From: Haloglycomyces albus DSM 45210
Lineage (GTDB): Bacteria; Actinomycetota; Actinomycetes; Mycobacteriales; Micromonosporaceae
Direction of reading: 5' to 3'
Assembly: GCF_000527155.1 (NCBI RefSeq)
Contig: NZ_AZUQ01000001.1
Span: 2,680,168-2,744,167, forward strand
Length of the DNA stretch: 64,000 nucleotides
Part shown: piece by piece, positions 35,934 to 45,746 of the stretch
Layout: each line of letters opens with the position of its first letter
Numbering within the stretch: the first letter of the stretch is position 1
Translations under genes and position numbers: made by a program
The notes under the pieces: generated by a model
The model's input: only the letters and a program-made list of their open reading frames with translations
Database searches by the model: none
Told to the model about the DNA's origin: nothing

Positions 35934-36593
35934 GTGACACCAACCGTCGGGGTTCTCGCCTTGCAAGGCGATGTGGCCGACCACATCGCGATGATGGAAG
36001 CGACCGGTGCCCGTGCGGTGGCGGTTCGTCGTCAAGCGGAGATCGAATCCGTGGACGGACTCATCATCCCCGGGGGAGAGTCCACGACCATGAGCCGTCT
36101 TCTGCAGGTGTTCGATCTGTTCGATCCCCTGGACGTGCTGTTGAAGGACGGTCTTCCGGTATACGGCTCCTGCGCGGGAATGATCATGCTGGCGTCGGAG
36201 GTATGGGACGGACGGCCGGACCAGAGATCGTTCAGTGCTATCCCTATGACGGTGCGCCGTAACGCTTTCGGGCGACAGGTGGACTCCTTTGAAGCTCCGA
36301 TATCCTTCGCACGCATGGCGGGCGGTCCTTATCCGGGGGTGTTCATTCGCGCCCCGTGGGTGGAATCCGTTTCCGGCGATACCGAGGTCTTGGGAACAGT
36401 CACGCCGGGCCAGGGGACGTCGCAGGCGCACACGGGTGCTAGCGTTGACGCAGCTTCCCAGCGAAGTGAAGGCGACCGAATCGTCGCCGTGCGCTCGGGC
36501 TCGTGTCTCGCGACGTCATTTCACCCGGAGATGACCCAGGATAATCGGGTCCACGAGTACTTTCTCAGTCTGGTGCGTGCTGCCCGGACTTGA
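35934..36593 (+). CDS. pdxT: PLP synthase glutaminase subunit PdxT
   Basis: The protein has 219 aa. The GTG at 35934 has GGAGG 6-10 nt upstream; longer open frame upstream lacks family similarity. Class I glutaminase triad: Cys in YGSCAGMIML, His and Glu in SFHPEMTQD. It releases ammonia from glutamine for PdxS. It is about 20 residues longer than most PdxT proteins because of an insert (GTSQAHTGASVDAASQRSEG) before the catalytic His. Confidence 0.95.
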   Translation: MTPTVGVLALQGDVADHIAMMEATGARAVAVRRQAEIESVDGLIIPGGESTTMSRLLQVFDLFDPLDVLLKDGLPVYGSCAGMIMLASEVWDGRPDQRSFSAIPMTVRRNAFGRQVDSFEAPISFARMAGGPYPGVFIRAPWVESVSGDTEVLGTVTPGQGTSQAHTGASVDAASQRSEGDRIVAVRSGSCLATSFHPEMTQDNRVHEYFLSLVRAART

Positions 36594-36637
36594 ACTGAAC
36601 GCCGGTATCACACTATGCAACGAGGGGAACTACCTGG

Positions 36638-37393
36638 ATGAGTGGCCACTCTAAGTGGGCGACGACCAAGCACAAAAAAGCCGCCATTGACGCTAAGCGC
36701 GGTAAGTTGTTCGCCAAACTGATCAAGAACATTGAAGTCGCGGCGCGTACCGGTGGCCCCGACCCCGAAGGTAACCCCACCCTCTACGACGCGATCCAGA
36801 AAGCCAAGAAGAGCTCGGTTCCCAGTGACAACATCGACCGGGCCGTCAAGCGTGGCGGTGGTCTCGACGGTGGTGGCGTCAACTATGAAACGGCCATGTA
36901 CGAAGGCTATGCTCCAGGCGGAGTGGCCTTGTTGATCGAATGTCTCACCGACAATCGCAATCGCGCTACCAGCGAGGTGCGTGTGGCGCTTACCCGCAAC
37001 GGCGGAAGCCTGGGGGACGCCGGCTCGGTATCGTACCTGTTCTCCCGTAAAGGGCAGGTCATCGTCCCCAAAACCGCGGACCTGGATGAGGACGAAGTCC
37101 TCATGGCGGTGCTCGACGCGGGTGCAGAAGAAGTGCGGGACCTGGGGGAGAATTTCGAGGTGGTCAGCGAACCCACCGATTTGATCGCGGTCCGTACCGC
37201 TCTTCAGGAGGCGGGCATCGAATACGACTCCGCCGAGTCGGTATTCCAGCCTTTCACCAGCGTTCCCATGGACGCCGACGGAGCCAAGAAGGTCTTCAAG
37301 ATCATCGACGCTCTAGAGGACAGCGACGAAGTCCAGAACGTGTACTCCAATATCGACCTCTCCGACGAGGTCTTGGCGGCTCTGGACGCTTAA
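36638..37393 (+). CDS. yebC: YebC/PmpR-family regulatory protein
   Basis: The protein has 251 aa with the standard N-terminus [22 protein letters not shown] and three-domain length. Members were described as transcription regulators, and more recently as translation factors that relieve ribosome stalling at proline runs. In actinobacteria yebC normally precedes ruvC; here a divergent-strand exporter gene and a terminator separate them. Confidence 0.96.
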   Translation: MSGHSKWATTKHKKAAIDAKRGKLFAKLIKNIEVAARTGGPDPEGNPTLYDAIQKAKKSSVPSDNIDRAVKRGGGLDGGGVNYETAMYEGYAPGGVALLIECLTDNRNRATSEVRVALTRNGGSLGDAGSVSYLFSRKGQVIVPKTADLDEDEVLMAVLDAGAEEVRDLGENFEVVSEPTDLIAVRTALQEAGIEYDSAESVFQPFTSVPMDADGAKKVFKIIDALEDSDEVQNVYSNIDLSDEVLAALDA

Positions 37394-37398
37394 GCGAC

Positions 37399-37445
37399 GA
37401 CACGTGTGGGGTGACCGTTCGATTCTCGGTCACCCCACACGTGTC
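37399..37445. terminator. Bidirectional terminator, 19-bp perfect stem
   Basis: GACACGTGTGGGGTGACCG (37399-37417) pairs perfectly with 37427-37445 across a 9-nt loop, between the convergent yebC and exporter genes. Confidence 0.9.
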
Positions 37446-37456
37446 TTGTCATCGAA

Positions 37457-38719
37457 TTAGGCCGCGAGGGCCTGCGGCTGCTTGTAGGTGCGTACGGTCA
37501 ACGACACCGCTATCGTGGCCAGGGCCGACAGAATCAACATGCCCCAGGCCATGTGTTGCAGATTGACCGTTCCGAACATCACCAGTGCCGGCAGAGCGCC
37601 ACCGGAGGCCATCTGGAGGCAACCCATCAGAGCCGAAGCGGTGCCGGCGGTGTTGGGCGGTTGCGAACTCATCGCCAAGGCACCGGTATTGGGGAACACC
37701 AGTCCGTTGCCGTACATCATCACCACGACGACCACCGTCAGGTTCACGAGGTTGGCCTGTCCGCTGGCATGAAGAGTGAAGAGCGAAACCACGCCGAGAA
37801 CCGCCAGACTCATTCCCGAGATCATCCGAGTGGGAGCGGGAATCTCGCGTCGCATCAAGAAGACGTTGGTTTGATTGCCCGACAACACCGCGATGGTCCC
37901 GATGGCGAAAATCAAGCTGTAGGTCTGCTCCGAGGCGCCGAACTCCACCTGTGAAACGAAGGAGAACGACGAAATATAGGTGAACATCGTCGCGAAGGTG
38001 AAGCACACCGTCAGGACGGGGAAGACGAACTGCGGCGTGCGCAGCAGCCGTACGACATCGCGTCCCAGGCTCTTGAGGTTGATCTCGCGACGTTCCCGCT
38101 CCGGCAGACTCTCCGGGAGGAAGCGCCAGATGAGCAGGGTGGCGGCAATGGAAATGAGGCCCAGGAGCACGAAGATCATCTGCCACGGTGCCACGACGAC
38201 GATCTGTCCGCCGATGATCGGTCCCAGCATGGGCGCGAGCATCGTAATGAACATCATTTTTGAGATGAAACGGGTCATGGCGTCGCCGGTGAAGTGGTCA
38301 CGAATGACCGCACGGGCCACCACCATGCCGGCGGCGCCGGCGAACCCTTGCATGGCTCGGGCGGCGATCAGCATGTAAGCGGTGGTGGAAAGGGCGCTCA
38401 ACGCGGTGGCCAGGGTGAACACCGTCATGCCTATGATCAGAGGCTTACGTCGCCCATAGCGGTCCGACAGGGGACCGATCAGGGCTTGACCGATGGCCAA
38501 CCCCACCATGTTGGCCGTCAGAGTCAACTGGATATAGGCTTCGGTCGTGTCCAGACCGTCGGCGATGGCCGGGAAGGCCGGGAGGTACATGTCAGTGGAC
38601 AGGGGGCCGACCGCGGTCAAGATGCCCAGCACGACCATCAGGAGAAGAACGTAGCGTTTGGAGTGGGTCTGTTCGCTCAGTGGAGCTTCCGCGGTAGAAG
38701 AGTTCGCTGGTGGTGTCAT
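37457..38719 (-). CDS. Bcr/CflA-family multidrug efflux MFS transporter
   Basis: The protein has 420 aa with 12 predicted helices. The MFS loop motif GPLSDRYGRRKPLI lies between helices 2 and 3, and the N-terminus has GPLSTDMYLPAFP, typical of the Bcr/CflA (DHA1) branch. It probably exports drugs or sulfonamide-like compounds with protons. It stands alone on the minus strand and interrupts the usual yebC-ruvC order, which suggests an insertion in this lineage. Confidence 0.92.
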   Translation of the reverse strand: MTPPANSSTAEAPLSEQTHSKRYVLLLMVVLGILTAVGPLSTDMYLPAFPAIADGLDTTEAYIQLTLTANMVGLAIGQALIGPLSDRYGRRKPLIIGMTVFTLATALSALSTTAYMLIAARAMQGFAGAAGMVVARAVIRDHFTGDAMTRFISKMMFITMLAPMLGPIIGGQIVVVAPWQMIFVLLGLISIAATLLIWRFLPESLPERERREINLKSLGRDVVRLLRTPQFVFPVLTVCFTFATMFTYISSFSFVSQVEFGASEQTYSLIFAIGTIAVLSGNQTNVFLMRREIPAPTRMISGMSLAVLGVVSLFTLHASGQANLVNLTVVVVVMMYGNGLVFPNTGALAMSSQPPNTAGTASALMGCLQMASGGALPALVMFGTVNLQHMAWGMLILSALATIAVSLTVRTYKQPQALAA

Positions 38720-39129
38720 AGGCAGCCCTCACTCACTAACAGTTCGATTCGTATCGGGGTGGCAGCGCGCCGGTCGGGATTGCGGTGGCGCCAACGTGAT
38801 GCTGAATGTCAATTGCCGGTTCGGAAGGATCGACGGCACCGTCGCGCGCCGGTAGGTGACGGCGTCTGATCCAAATACACGCTTTGGCCGTACTATTTGA
38901 ATTTAACTCAGGCACTAGCCGGTCGGCAAGTAATTTTGCGGGTTCAGGGACGTTTCCTCGCTCACCCACGCCGGGAACAACGCATGCCTGGTCGACGGAC
39001 ATTCCCCACAAAGCACACCTGTGTCGTAGTCAACGCCTAATCTGAATAGCGATGCCGCACTCCGGTGCGGTACAACAACCGTCGGCGACACCACGACACC
39101 CGCCCACAACGGCAATGAAACGGAGACAG
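38720..39129. promoter_or_regulatory. Divergent promoter region of the exporter and ruvCAB
   Basis: This 410-bp region has no supportable gene. It should contain the promoters of the MFS gene and of ruvCAB. I looked for an actinobacterial SOS box (GAAC-N4-GTTC type) and did not find one. Confidence 0.45.
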
Positions 39130-39696
39130 ATGCGCGTAATGGGAATCGATCCCGGCCTTACCCGATGCGGTATCGGAATCATCGAAGGACAACCGGGAAA
39201 CAAGGGGCGCCTGATCGCCGTCGGAGTCATCCGCACCTCGGCCGACGACGAGACACCGCAACGACTCCGAAAACTGGACGACGAACTCGATCACTATCTC
39301 GATACCTACCGTCCCGACGCCGTCGCCGTAGAACGTGTCTTCTCCCAACACAACCTGGCCAGCGTGATTCCCACCGCCCAGGCCGCCGGAATCGCCCTCG
39401 TCCACGGGGCCAAACGGGATCTGCCCACCCACAGCTATACTCCCTCGGAGGCCAAAGCCGCCGTCTGCGGCAACGGAGGAGCCGACAAACGCCAAGTCAC
39501 CACCATGGTGACGCGAATATTGCGCCTGGAAAGCCCGCCTAAACCCGCCGACGCCGCCGATGCGCTCGCCCTCGCCTTGTGTCATCTTTGGAGGGGAGCG
39601 CTGAAGAGTCGCCTGAACCAGGCCGGTCGACAACAAGTGGAGGCCAAGAGGAAAGCCGCTCTCGAGCGTTACCGGAACCAAAGGAGTTCACGTTGA
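39130..39696 (+). CDS. ruvC: Holliday junction resolvase RuvC
   Basis: The protein has 188 aa. The ATG at 39130 follows GGAG and gives the normal MRVMGIDPG start. The acidic active site is D7, E69, D141 and D144 (KPADAADALALALCH). It cuts four-way junctions with RuvAB. Its TGA overlaps the TTG start of ruvA. Confidence 0.96.
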   Translation: MRVMGIDPGLTRCGIGIIEGQPGNKGRLIAVGVIRTSADDETPQRLRKLDDELDHYLDTYRPDAVAVERVFSQHNLASVIPTAQAAGIALVHGAKRDLPTHSYTPSEAKAAVCGNGGADKRQVTTMVTRILRLESPPKPADAADALALALCHLWRGALKSRLNQAGRQQVEAKRKAALERYRNQRSSR

Positions 39697-40292
39697 TCGC
39701 ACAGCTCACCGGCACCGTTGCCGCCATCGGACCCACCTACGTCACCGTGGACGTGGGAGGAGTGGGCTATGCCGTGCACGCCGGAGCCAACACCCTCGCC
39801 AACCTGGCGGTCGGACACGACTACGTACTGCACGTCTCCACCCGCGTCCGCGAAGACGCGATCACGCTCTACGGCTTCACCAGCCTCGACGACCGGGACC
39901 TCTTCGAGTTGCTGCAGACGGCCCAGAAAATCGGCCCTCGCATCGCTCAAGACGCTCTGGATGCTCTGGACGCCGACCAAATCCGTAACGCCATTGCCAA
40001 CGGCGACATCGCGACGCTGTCGCGCATACCGGGAGTCGGAAAGAAAAGCGCCGAACGCATCGTTCTGGACCTCGCCGACAAGGTCGGCCCGGCGTCGAGC
40101 CCGACCGGACTGCCACAACAGAGCGGCCGACCCGCCGAATGGCGGCAACAGGTCTCCCAAGGCATCCAAGCACTGGGCTGGAGCGCCAAGGAAGCCGAAG
40201 AGGTCATCAAAGAACTTGACAGCGACGGGGCCGGGACCGCCCAAGTCCCCACCTTGCTCAAACAGGCCATCCGAATGTTGGGAAAGAAATAA
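39693..40292 (+). CDS. ruvA: Holliday junction branch-migration protein RuvA
   Basis: The protein has 199 aa. It starts at TTG 39693, 6 nt after AAGGAG, with a 4-nt overlap with ruvC. It has an OB-fold N-terminus, two helix-hairpin-helix motifs (LLQTAQKIGPRIAQDAL and LSRIPGVGKKSAERIVLDL), and a C-terminal RuvB-contact domain. It binds junction DNA and loads RuvB. Confidence 0.96.
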   Translation: MIAQLTGTVAAIGPTYVTVDVGGVGYAVHAGANTLANLAVGHDYVLHVSTRVREDAITLYGFTSLDDRDLFELLQTAQKIGPRIAQDALDALDADQIRNAIANGDIATLSRIPGVGKKSAERIVLDLADKVGPASSPTGLPQQSGRPAEWRQQVSQGIQALGWSAKEAEEVIKELDSDGAGTAQVPTLLKQAIRMLGKK

Positions 40293-40295
40293 GTC

Positions 40296-41339
40296 ATGAC
40301 CGACGAATCAGACATCAGCGCCGACGACTGGGCGAAAGCCCTCACCGCCGCCGAAGCCGGTCCCGAAGACGATGCCGCCGAAAACTCCATACGCCCCGGG
40401 AAACTGGACGACGTCGTCGGTCAAACCCGAGTACGCGAGCAGTTGCACCTACTGCTGGAAAGCGCACGACGGCGGGGAAGTGCCCCCGACCATCTTCTGC
40501 TCTCCGGCCCACCCGGCCTCGGGAAGACCACTCTTGCGATGATCGTCGCCGCCGAAATGGGCGTCAGCCTGCGACAGACCTCTGGTCCCGCCATCGAACG
40601 TTCCGGCGACCTGGCCGCCATTCTCACCAGTCTTGCGCCCGGGGAAGTCCTCTTCATCGATGAAATTCACCGTATGGCGCGGCCCGCCGAAGAGTTGCTG
40701 TATACGGCGATGGAGGACTTTCGAGTCGACGTCGTCGTCGGAAAAGGGCCCGGAGCCACCGCCATCCCCCTCGACCTGGAGCCGTTCACCCTGGTGGGGG
40801 CGACGACTCGCTCCGGTCTGCTGACCGGACCGCTGCGGGATCGCTTCGGCTTCATGGGCCAACTGGAGTTCTACACCGATGCCGAGCTCGCCACCATCGT
40901 GCACCGTTCGGCCGCCATCCTCGAAGTCGAGATCGACGCCGCGGGAGCCGACGAGATCGCGCGGCGCTCGCGCGGCACTCCGCGAATCGCCAACCGGCTC
41001 TTGCGACGAGTACGGGACTTCGCTCAAGTGCGGTCGGACGGTTCGATCGACGCCGCGACCGCCGACGCGGCCCTGGATCTCTACGACGTGGATATCCTCG
41101 GTCTGGACCGTCTGGACCGTGCCGTCTTGAATGCGCTGGTTGGGACCTTTGGGGGAGGACCGGTCGGTGTGACCACCATAGCGGTCGCGGTCGGTGAACA
41201 ATCCGACACCGTGGAAGAGGTTAGCGAGCCGTATCTGGTGCGTACCGGTTTGATAGCGCGCACGCCGCGCGGTAGGGTTGCCACAGCCGCAGCCTGGCGT
41301 CACCTGGGGAAAACTCCGCCGGACACGATTCCGTTGTAG
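40296..41339 (+). CDS. ruvB: Holliday junction helicase RuvB
   Basis: The protein has 347 aa. AAA+ ATPase with Walker [10 protein letters not shown], Walker [11 protein letters not shown], sensor 1 [20 protein letters not shown], and the C-terminal winged-helix domain. It lies 3 nt after ruvA. It drives branch migration. An N-terminal extension of about 30 acidic residues precedes [12 protein letters not shown]. Confidence 0.97.
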   Translation: MTDESDISADDWAKALTAAEAGPEDDAAENSIRPGKLDDVVGQTRVREQLHLLLESARRRGSAPDHLLLSGPPGLGKTTLAMIVAAEMGVSLRQTSGPAIERSGDLAAILTSLAPGEVLFIDEIHRMARPAEELLYTAMEDFRVDVVVGKGPGATAIPLDLEPFTLVGATTRSGLLTGPLRDRFGFMGQLEFYTDAELATIVHRSAAILEVEIDAAGADEIARRSRGTPRIANRLLRRVRDFAQVRSDGSIDAATADAALDLYDVDILGLDRLDRAVLNALVGTFGGGPVGVTTIAVAVGEQSDTVEEVSEPYLVRTGLIARTPRGRVATAAAWRHLGKTPPDTIPL

Positions 41340-41664
41340 TTCGCAGCGATCGTCGACCGCTGCGGAACCGCTGGGAAGGCGGTTGTCGTGGGGCGGTCGG
41401 AGGCGGCTTCGATATGTCAGATCGCCGTGTGGCGATACTCCTGCGGGAACGGCGTAAGGGTCCTTATTGCCGTTCAGTGAGGTCGGGGTAAACTTCGGCC
41501 ACGCCCACAGTTTAATTCAATGATACTGGTGAGGTTTATACGACTTCGAGCGATGGGGCCGAGGCACTGGAGCTCGACGGCACGGACGTCCGGCGACTGC
41601 GCACGGTTCGACGCCGGATCGGTAGCGGCCTTACCAGATATACACTGCAACGAAAGGCTCAAAA
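41340..41664. other. Gene-free stretch between ruvB and yajC
   Basis: This 325-bp stretch has no coding frame with family-like composition. It probably holds the yajC-secDF promoter; I cannot assign hexamers with confidence. Confidence 0.45.
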
Positions 41665-42081
41665 GTGCTCGACGCTCAGATCCAGCTGGCGCAAGACGGC
41701 GGCGACAGTGGAAGCTTCATTCCCATGCTCCTGATGATGGTGGCGATTTTCGCGCTGCTGTATTTCGTCATGATCCGCCCCCAGAAGAAACGCCAGCGCC
41801 AGCAGGCGGAAATGCAGAACACCGTGGACAACGGCACCAAGGTCGTGACCATCGGTGGGCTCTACGGCACGGTCGTGGACTCCGACGACGACACCATCAC
41901 CTTGGAAGCTTCGGAGGACACCTTCCTGGTGTTCGCTCGGCAGGCCATCGGACGCGTGATTCCCGAAGAGGAAGCCGCGACCGAAACCGAAGCCGCGGAA
42001 GACCCGAAGCTCACCGATGACGACCTTGACAAACTTCGCGACGGAGACGACGACAAGAAAGACCACGGCAAAAACTACTAA
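41665..42081 (+). CDS. yajC: Sec translocon accessory protein YajC
   Basis: The protein has 138 aa. Start is GTG with AAAGG upstream. One membrane helix (FIPMLLMMVAIFALLYFVMIR) followed by PQKKRQRQQAEM and the KVVTIGGLYGTVVD segment. The C-terminal tail of about 40 residues is very acidic. It forms a complex with SecD and SecF, encoded downstream. Confidence 0.94.
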   Translation: MLDAQIQLAQDGGDSGSFIPMLLMMVAIFALLYFVMIRPQKKRQRQQAEMQNTVDNGTKVVTIGGLYGTVVDSDDDTITLEASEDTFLVFARQAIGRVIPEEEAATETEAAEDPKLTDDDLDKLRDGDDDKKDHGKNY

Positions 42082-42264
42082 TCCGACATTCGGGTCGGCA
42101 TCGGAATCAGCGTGTGATCGATAGGCCGATGTGAGACGGGCCAGGTGTCTGTGATTACATTATCTCGCGCCCCAAAAACGTCCGATGCCGTGGTTTCAGT
42201 TCGCACCAAGGCATATCGGCCAGCGCCCCGGCCTGTGAAATTGGATCAAGGAAGAGACTGAGCA

Positions 42265-44136
42265 TTGGCTAGTAAAACGGGCACCAGACGCCCGCAGAAA
42301 AAGATTCAGCGGAAACGCCTCCGGCTGGCACCGTATTTCTTGTCGCTTCTGACTGTCATCGCGATCCTCTGGGTGGCCGCATTCGTCGGTAGCGGTAACT
42401 GGAAGGATGTGCCCACTCCTAAACTCGGTTTGGATCTGCAAGGTGGGCTGTCGATGACGTTGACGGCCTACCAGGACGGGTCGGATTCACCTCCTGACGA
42501 AGAAACCATGGAGCAGGCACGGCAGATCATTGAAAACCGTGTCAACTCCACGGGTGTCGCTGAGCCGGAAATCTACGTCGAAGGCGACGACAATGTCGTC
42601 GTCAACGTGGCCGGCCACGATATGGATGAGGATGCGTTGCGTTCGGTGGGTGCCCCGGCCGAACTTCGTTTCCGTATCGTCAGCAACAACACCGTCGACA
42701 CCTCAAGCACCGTTGACGAGCAGATCGAGGCCGCCGAAGAAGGCGAAGAGGACGCCGAGGAGGAGACCTCCGAACAGGAGGCCACCGAGGACGAGGACGC
42801 GGCCCCGGAGGACTCCGAAACGGGCGGCGACATTGAGTCGCTCGTCGAAATGGAACGGGAAGACGCCTCCGATCTCGAGGAACTCGAATCGGGTGAAACC
42901 CTGACCGACGTGTTGGAGAAGGTCGGTTACGAGGCGGCCAACACCGCCTACAATCTGAGCGAGATCCCCACCGACCCCGCGACGTTGACAACGCTGAAGC
43001 CCTTCGCGGATCTCAGCGCCGAAGAAGTGGCGCTGCTTCCGGCGGGAGTTCAGTTCGGCGTCCCCACGATTTCCTGTGAACAGTTGGACAATCGTCCTCC
43101 CGGCGCGGTGCAGAATCCCGATAAGGTCGTGACCTCATGCGGAGAGACGCAGAGCGCGGGAGAAGGCGAAAACTCCGACATTCGCACCAAGTACATTCTG
43201 GCCCCGGCCGACGTATTGGGCAGCGATGTGAGCGATGCCAACGTCGGCAGCGACCCGAACCGCCCCAACACCTTCGTCGTCAACGTTCGTTTCACTCCCG
43301 ACGGAGCCGATCGTTGGGGAACCCTGACGAATGAGAACGTGCAGAACCAGGTCGCGATCGTTCTGGACAACAAGGTGGTGTCGGCTCCGGTCATCCAGGC
43401 CCCGACCCGCGATCAGACGCAGATCACCGGCGATTTCACGCCCGGCGAGGCGCAGGAGCTGGCCGATCAGCTCAACTTCGGTTCCCTCCCGACGAACTTC
43501 GTCACCGAGACGGTCAACAATGTCACCGCCACCTTGGGTGTACAGCAGTTGAAAGCCGGGCTGATCGCCGGAGCGATCGGGCTTGGCCTGGTCTTTCTTT
43601 ACTGTCTGGCGTATTACCGGATTCTCGGTTTCATCGTTCTGGGCTCGCTGACGACCGCCACACTCATTCTGTATCCCTTCCTGGCGCTACTCGGTTCGCA
43701 GATCGGGTTGACGCTGACCCTGGCGGGAATGGCCGGTTTCGTCGTTTCCATCGGTATTACCGCCGACTCGTTCGTGGTGTACTTCGAACGAATCAAGGAG
43801 GAGATGAAGGACGGACGTTCCGCGAAGTCGGCCGTCCCTCGGGCGTGGGAGCGTACCCGGCGTACGATCCTGTCGGCCAACGCCGTATCCATTATTTCGG
43901 CGCTCGTCCTGTACTTCCTGGCGATTGGCCCGGTACAGGCCTTCGCCTTCGCCCTGGGGCTCTCCACGCTGGTGAATATCCTGGTGGTCTTCCTGTTCAC
44001 CCACCCGATCGCCGAATTGCTCGCTCGGGGCAATGTGCTGAACAACCGGCGTCTGTCCGGTTTGCATACGCGGTTGAACCTGTCCACCAAGCCGTCCACC
44101 AGTGCCACGCCGAGCACAGTGGCCGCCGAGAACTAA
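42265..44136 (+). CDS. secD: Protein translocase subunit SecD
   Basis: The protein has 623 aa from the TTG at 42265 (GGAAGAG upstream). It has a first helix (PYFLSLLTVIAILWVAAFVG), a large extracellular P1 region, and five C-terminal helices with IGITADSFVVYFERIKEE, the conserved SecD loop. Within the P1 region, residues about 150-210 form a highly acidic, low-complexity insert (AAEEGEEDAEEETSEQEATE and on) not found in typical SecD. Together with SecF it uses the proton gradient to pull secreted proteins outwards. Confidence 0.95.
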   Translation: MASKTGTRRPQKKIQRKRLRLAPYFLSLLTVIAILWVAAFVGSGNWKDVPTPKLGLDLQGGLSMTLTAYQDGSDSPPDEETMEQARQIIENRVNSTGVAEPEIYVEGDDNVVVNVAGHDMDEDALRSVGAPAELRFRIVSNNTVDTSSTVDEQIEAAEEGEEDAEEETSEQEATEDEDAAPEDSETGGDIESLVEMEREDASDLEELESGETLTDVLEKVGYEAANTAYNLSEIPTDPATLTTLKPFADLSAEEVALLPAGVQFGVPTISCEQLDNRPPGAVQNPDKVVTSCGETQSAGEGENSDIRTKYILAPADVLGSDVSDANVGSDPNRPNTFVVNVRFTPDGADRWGTLTNENVQNQVAIVLDNKVVSAPVIQAPTRDQTQITGDFTPGEAQELADQLNFGSLPTNFVTETVNNVTATLGVQQLKAGLIAGAIGLGLVFLYCLAYYRILGFIVLGSLTTATLILYPFLALLGSQIGLTLTLAGMAGFVVSIGITADSFVVYFERIKEEMKDGRSAKSAVPRAWERTRRTILSANAVSIISALVLYFLAIGPVQAFAFALGLSTLVNILVVFLFTHPIAELLARGNVLNNRRLSGLHTRLNLSTKPSTSATPSTVAAEN

Positions 44137-44145
44137 GGAGCACCG

Positions 44146-45276
44146 GTGAAGACAACGAATGATCCGCAGAAACTCTCGGTGTGGAGTCAGCTTTACCGAG
44201 GCCGCAATGATTTTGCTTTCGTAGAGTACCGAAAGCGCTGGTACATTGCCTCTGGAATTATTTTGGCCGCCTGTGTGGTAGTCATGCTTTTCAAGGGTTT
44301 TGTGCTCGGGATTGATTTCGCTGGCGGAAACCAGTTCAACGTCACGCCGAACAACGACGTGTCGTTGGAAGAGGTCGAAGACGCCGCCGAGGACGCCGGT
44401 GCGAAGGTTGGCAGCGGTCAGGAAGTCGGCAGTGGCGACGAGCGCTCCTACGTCGTGCGTACGGCGGCGACCACGGCCGACGAATCACAGACGATCCGTG
44501 ACGCCATCGCAGAGGTATCCGGGGTGGAATCCGGTCAGGTATCGGAAACCTCCGTGTCGGCGACCTGGGGACAGGCCGTGTCACAGCAGGCCCTGGTGGC
44601 CCTGGCGGTCTTCCTGGTTCTGGTGACGGTCTTCATCTGGATTCGCTTCGAACGCCGCATGGCCTGGGCGGCCCTGATCGCCCTGGCGCATGACCTGGTT
44701 CTTACCGCCGGAGTCTTCTCCCTGGTCGGATTCGAAGTCACACCTTCCACGATCGTCGGTATGTTGATGATCCTGGGCTATTCGCTCTACGACACGGTCG
44801 TCGTGTTCGACAAGCTGCAGGAAAACACGAAGAACCTCCTGAACACCCGGCGCAAGACCTATTCCGAGGCGACCAACGACGCGATCAACCAGACGTTGAT
44901 GCGTTCGTTGAACACGTCCCTGATCGGTGCGCTTCCGGTGGCGGGACTGCTGTTCATCGGTGTGGGAATGCTCGGTGTGGGTACTTTGCGGGACCTGGCG
45001 CTGGTGCTGTTCGTCGGTATCATCACCGGTACCTATTCCTCGATCTTCCTGGCGGCACCCGTGGTGGCCGATATGGCGAACCGATCGTCGGAGTACAAGC
45101 GCCATAACCGCAAGGTCCACAATAAGCGGACGGCCGCCGGTGACGACGATGGCGCGGACGACGGCATCGACGACGATGACGATGACGGCATCGATTTCGA
45201 GCTGGAGCCGGAACCGGCAGCGGCGGGTTCGGCCGCTGCGACGGGGAATCGAAAGTCGCGGCGCAGTAGGAACTGA
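44146..45276 (+). CDS. secF: Protein translocase subunit SecF
   Basis: The protein has 376 aa, starting at a GTG after AAGGAG, 9 nt downstream of secD. It has the N-terminal helix, the extracellular domain, and the C-terminal helices with LGYSLYDTVVVFDKLQEN and LNTSLIGALPVAGLLF. The final 45 residues are rich in Asp (DDDGADDGIDDDDDDGIDF). It is the last gene of the yajC-secD-secF unit and is followed by a strong terminator. Confidence 0.95.
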   Translation: MKTTNDPQKLSVWSQLYRGRNDFAFVEYRKRWYIASGIILAACVVVMLFKGFVLGIDFAGGNQFNVTPNNDVSLEEVEDAAEDAGAKVGSGQEVGSGDERSYVVRTAATTADESQTIRDAIAEVSGVESGQVSETSVSATWGQAVSQQALVALAVFLVLVTVFIWIRFERRMAWAALIALAHDLVLTAGVFSLVGFEVTPSTIVGMLMILGYSLYDTVVVFDKLQENTKNLLNTRRKTYSEATNDAINQTLMRSLNTSLIGALPVAGLLFIGVGMLGVGTLRDLALVLFVGIITGTYSSIFLAAPVVADMANRSSEYKRHNRKVHNKRTAAGDDDGADDGIDDDDDDGIDFELEPEPAAAGSAAATGNRKSRRSRN

Positions 45277-45300
45277 CTGAGGTTACCTGCCCATACGATT

Positions 45301-45344
45301 CACGCGGGGCGCTCCACCTGATCGACGGTGGAGCGCCCCGCGTG
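45301..45344. terminator. Terminator of secDF, 18-bp perfect stem
   Basis: CACGCGGGGCGCTCCACC (45301-45318) pairs perfectly with 45327-45344 across an 8-nt loop, between the convergent secF and LEA-like genes. Confidence 0.9.
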
Positions 45345-45381
45345 TGTGCTCGGTGAGAACGTGGTCGGCCGTTTCAGCGGC

Positions 45382-45669
45382 CTATTCGTCCTTTTTCTTG
45401 GCCTCTTGGGCTTTCTGCTTTGCGGTATCGGCCATGTCCTCAGTCTTGTCTTTACCGGACTCCTTCATGTCCTCGGCCTTATGCTTGGCGTGCGAGGCGG
45501 AGTCCTTGGACTTGTTGATCAGGTCTTCGCCCTTGTCCTTAGCGCTGGAGGCCGCGTCGGACATCTTGTCCTTGGCTTCCGAGGTCGCATCTTCGGCTTT
45601 GTCCTTCGCTTCAGAGGCGGCGTCGCTGATTTTGTCCTTCATATCCTTGAACTTGTCGCTGATACCCAC
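45382..45669 (-). CDS. LEA group 3-like stress protein with 11-residue repeats
   Basis: The protein has 95 aa from a GTG at 45669, preceded by AGGAGG with 6-nt spacing. Nearly the whole chain is an 11-residue periodic pattern: KDKISDAASEA, KDKAEDATSEA, KDKMSDAASSA, KDKGEDLINKS and so on. It is rich in Lys, Asp, Glu and Ala, with no cysteine, proline or hydrophobic stretch, and is probably disordered or helical when dried. This composition is that of LEA group 3 proteins, which protect cells from desiccation or salt. It sits between secF and relA, on the relA strand. Confidence 0.88.
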   Translation of the reverse strand: MGISDKFKDMKDKISDAASEAKDKAEDATSEAKDKMSDAASSAKDKGEDLINKSKDSASHAKHKAEDMKESGKDKTEDMADTAKQKAQEAKKKDE

Positions 45670-45746
45670 AGCAATCCTCCTAAAGATGAGTTGATATCAC
45701 CTTAGGTCTTTTAGCGGCTGCTGTGGGTCAAAACGGCAGACTCAGG

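Noticed and set aside
38720-39129. SOS (LexA) box upstream of ruvCAB
   Set aside because: No GAAC-N4-GTTC-type palindrome was found by eye.
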